A stretch of DNA of 14,156 nucleotides, taken from contig CAYRKT010000038.1 of NCBI GenBank assembly GCA_964425005.1, positions 1 through 14,156 on the forward strand, read 5' to 3'. The notes below the pieces were generated by a model. That model saw only the letters and a list, made by a program, of their open reading frames with translations. It did not search any database and had not been told where the DNA came from. Source of the DNA: CAYRKT01 sp964425005. GTDB taxonomy: Bacteria; Synergistota; Synergistia; CAYRKT01. This document shows positions 12,623-14,156 of the stretch, in pieces (position 1 is the stretch's first letter; every line of letters begins with the position of its first letter). A program made the position numbers and the translations under genes.

Positions 12623-14156
12623 CTATATGGGCCTTAGGGCTTTAGAGGCCGACTTTATGTCCTCGAGGCTGAAGTAGGAGCATATCTTCTGGCTGGACTC
12701 CGCCCCCTTCTGGAGCGCGTCGCTCTCGCGGGAGACCGACTCGACCGCCCTGGTGATCTCCTCCAGGGACCTTCTCACCCGGTCTATGCTCTCGGCCATC
12801 TTGACCACGTCCTTGGAGACCTGGTCGATGGCCGAGGCCATCTCCTCCGTGGAGGCCGATTGCTCCTGGGCCACCGAGGCCACCGTCTGGATCATGTCGT
12901 TTATCCTGGCCACCTGGCCCGTTGCCTCTGACAGCTGCGCCTGGGCCCTCCTTATCTCCTCTATCACCGTGACCGTGCCCCTCGCGGTCTCCCTTATCAC
13001 CTCGGCGGCCCTGGAGGCGCTCCCCGTGAGCTCCCCTATGAGCTTGGATATCTCTCCCGCCGCCCTGTTGGACTCCTCGGCCAGCTTTCTCACCTCGTCC
13101 GCCACCACGGCAAATCCCCTTCCCGCCTCGCCCGCCCTGGCGGCCTCTATGGCGGCGTTCAGGGCCAGCAGGTTGGTCTGGTCGGCTATGCCCGAGATGG
13201 TGCTGACGAAGCTGGAGATGGTCTGGATGGCCTTCACCAGGGCCTCGGTCATCTGGATGCTCTGGCTGGAGTTCTTCTCGATGGCCTCGAGGTCCTTGAT
13301 GCTCTTGGCCATGGTCTGGTCGGCCTTCTCCACCAGCTCGGAGGCCTGGCTGGCCGCCTCGGCCGCCTCGGTGACGCTCTTGGCGGTGGTCTGGGCGCTC
13401 GCGGCCACCTCCTCCACCCCCGCGTTGGTCTCCTCCACCGCAGCAGAGGTGGACTCCGCCAGCGCCCCCAAGGCCTCCATGGTCTCCTTTATATGCCCTA
13501 TGGAGGCGAGCACCTGCTCGGCCGAGGAGGCCAGGGTGTTGGACCTGTCCAGGTTGCCGCAGATGTTGTCCTTCATGTCCTTGACCACCGCGGAGATGGA
13601 GCTCCTACCCCTCTCGAGGCTCTCGGCGATCATCCCTATCTCGTCGTCCCTGCCCATCTCGAAGCTCACGGTGAGGTCCCCCTCCCCGAAGCGCCTTATC
13701 CTCTCGGAGAGGTCCCTCAGGGGGTTGACTATGGACGAGGAGACCCATACGGAGACCAGGGCTATCACCGCGAGCACCCCGATTATCATCAGGACGAGCT
13801 TCTGGAGGACGCCCCCCACCATGGAGGAGATCTCATCCTCCCTCACCGTGGCCACCGCCACGAAGCCCTGGGCGACCTTAAGGGGCCTGTAGAAGGCCAG
13901 GACTCTGCTCCCGTCGGGCAGGCCGTAGCTAGCGGTCCCCGGGGAGCCCGAGAGGATCCTGGAGGAGGCGGCGCTAAGGCCCTTAAACCCGTGCTCCTCG
14001 TCGGCCTTCCTCACGTTCACCTTGAGGACCAGCTCCCTGTTGGGGTGTCCCACCACGGCCCCGGTGGGGTCGAGCATGTAGAGGTAGCCCTTGCCCAGGG
14101 GCTTGAACTGGGAGACGAAATCGCTGAAGGTGTCCAGGGCCACCGCCCCCGCCAGC
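12623..14156 (-). CDS. Methyl-accepting chemotaxis protein, 5' end outside window
   Basis: The C-terminal 510 residues of a second chemoreceptor. The frame stays open to the window edge, and the first residues (LAGAVALDTFSDFV) are interior Cache sequence, so the true start lies beyond 14156. Counting from the codon at 14155, the visible parts are the membrane-proximal Cache subdomain (~1-105, with GYLYMLDPTGAVVGHPN, the usual double-Cache motif), one TM helix (~117-140), HAMP (~141-194) and the cytoplasmic signalling domain. The hairpin tip ADQTNLLALNAAIEAARAGEAG and the flanking FAVVADEVRKLAEES are almost identical to those of the receptor at 1736, so both should couple to the same CheA/CheW array. 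The sensor halves differ, suggesting different ligands. No C-terminal CheR-binding pentapeptide is present. Confidence 0.95.
   Translation of the reverse strand, partial: LAGAVALDTFSDFVSQFKPLGKGYLYMLDPTGAVVGHPNRELVLKVNVRKADEEHGFKGLSAASSRILSGSPGTASYGLPDGSRVLAFYRPLKVAQGFVAVATVREDEISSMVGGVLQKLVLMIIGVLAVIALVSVWVSSSIVNPLRDLSERIRRFGEGDLTVSFEMGRDDEIGMIAESLERGRSSISAVVKDMKDNICGNLDRSNTLASSAEQVLASIGHIKETMEALGALAESTSAAVEETNAGVEEVAASAQTTAKSVTEAAEAASQASELVEKADQTMAKSIKDLEAIEKNSSQSIQMTEALVKAIQTISSFVSTISGIADQTNLLALNAAIEAARAGEAGRGFAVVADEVRKLAEESNRAAGEISKLIGELTGSASRAAEVIRETARGTVTVIEEIRRAQAQLSEATGQVARINDMIQTVASVAQEQSASTEEMASAIDQVSKDVVKMAESIDRVRRSLEEITRAVESVSRESDALQKGAESSQKICSYFSLEDIKSASKALRPI

Noticed and set aside
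12753..13892. 379-codon plus-strand open frame opposite the second chemoreceptor
   Set aside because: It is the complement of the conserved chemoreceptor signalling domain. Its Ser/Ala-rich product mirrors the heptad-repeat codons.

Overview
The window reads as chromosome from a high-GC, anaerobic, diderm bacterium, and a thermophilic or moderately thermophilic member of the Synergistota (Thermanaerovibrio-like) is my best guess. The visible grounds are the high GC, heavy use of AGG (Arg) and ATA (Ile) codons, many GTG/TTG starts, an electron-transfer flavoprotein pair, a complete outer-membrane-spanning RND/TolC pump (so two membranes), and several chemoreceptors. The taxon is an inference; no rRNA or marker gene is present.

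Layout from left to right. (1) Minus strand 1-1529: etfB then etfA (etfA cut by the window edge), an electron-transfer flavoprotein operon. (2) A 206-bp divergent intergenic region. (3) Plus strand 1736-3757: a complete double-Cache chemoreceptor. (4) Convergent to it, minus 3820-4569: a periplasmic family-3 amino-acid-type solute-binding protein without permease or ATPase beside it; a GC-rich hairpin lies between the two. (5) Divergent from the binding protein, across an 81-bp region with overlapping -10-like elements, a two-gene plus-strand unit: an unrecognised secreted protein (4651-5742) and a 474-residue membrane protein (5751-7175). I read the latter as a highly diverged FeoB-like protein whose N-terminal GTPase domain has lost its nucleotide-binding motifs and whose pore region carries a five-cysteine cluster. 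(6) Minus strand 12513-7164: a tripartite efflux operon in the order outer-membrane factor, membrane-fusion protein, RND permease, with both junctions being 4-bp ATGA overlaps. The permease 3' end overlaps the 3' end of the FeoB-like gene by 12 bp. (7) Minus strand 12623 to the right edge: a second Cache/HAMP chemoreceptor, truncated by the window.

How the genes fit together. EtfAB would shuttle electrons in fermentative amino- or organic-acid metabolism. The orphan binding protein would capture amino acids, and the two receptors would report extracellular ligands to the flagellar motor. The pump is a self-contained export machine, but its permease lacks the TM4 Asp pair, the TM10 Lys and the TM11 Thr of the AcrB proton relay, so its energetics deserve a second look. 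The most unusual unit is the secreted protein plus the pseudo-GTPase FeoB-like membrane protein at 4651-7175. It is the best candidate here for an undescribed system, possibly metal transport or sensing, but that function is inferred from remote sequence resemblance only.
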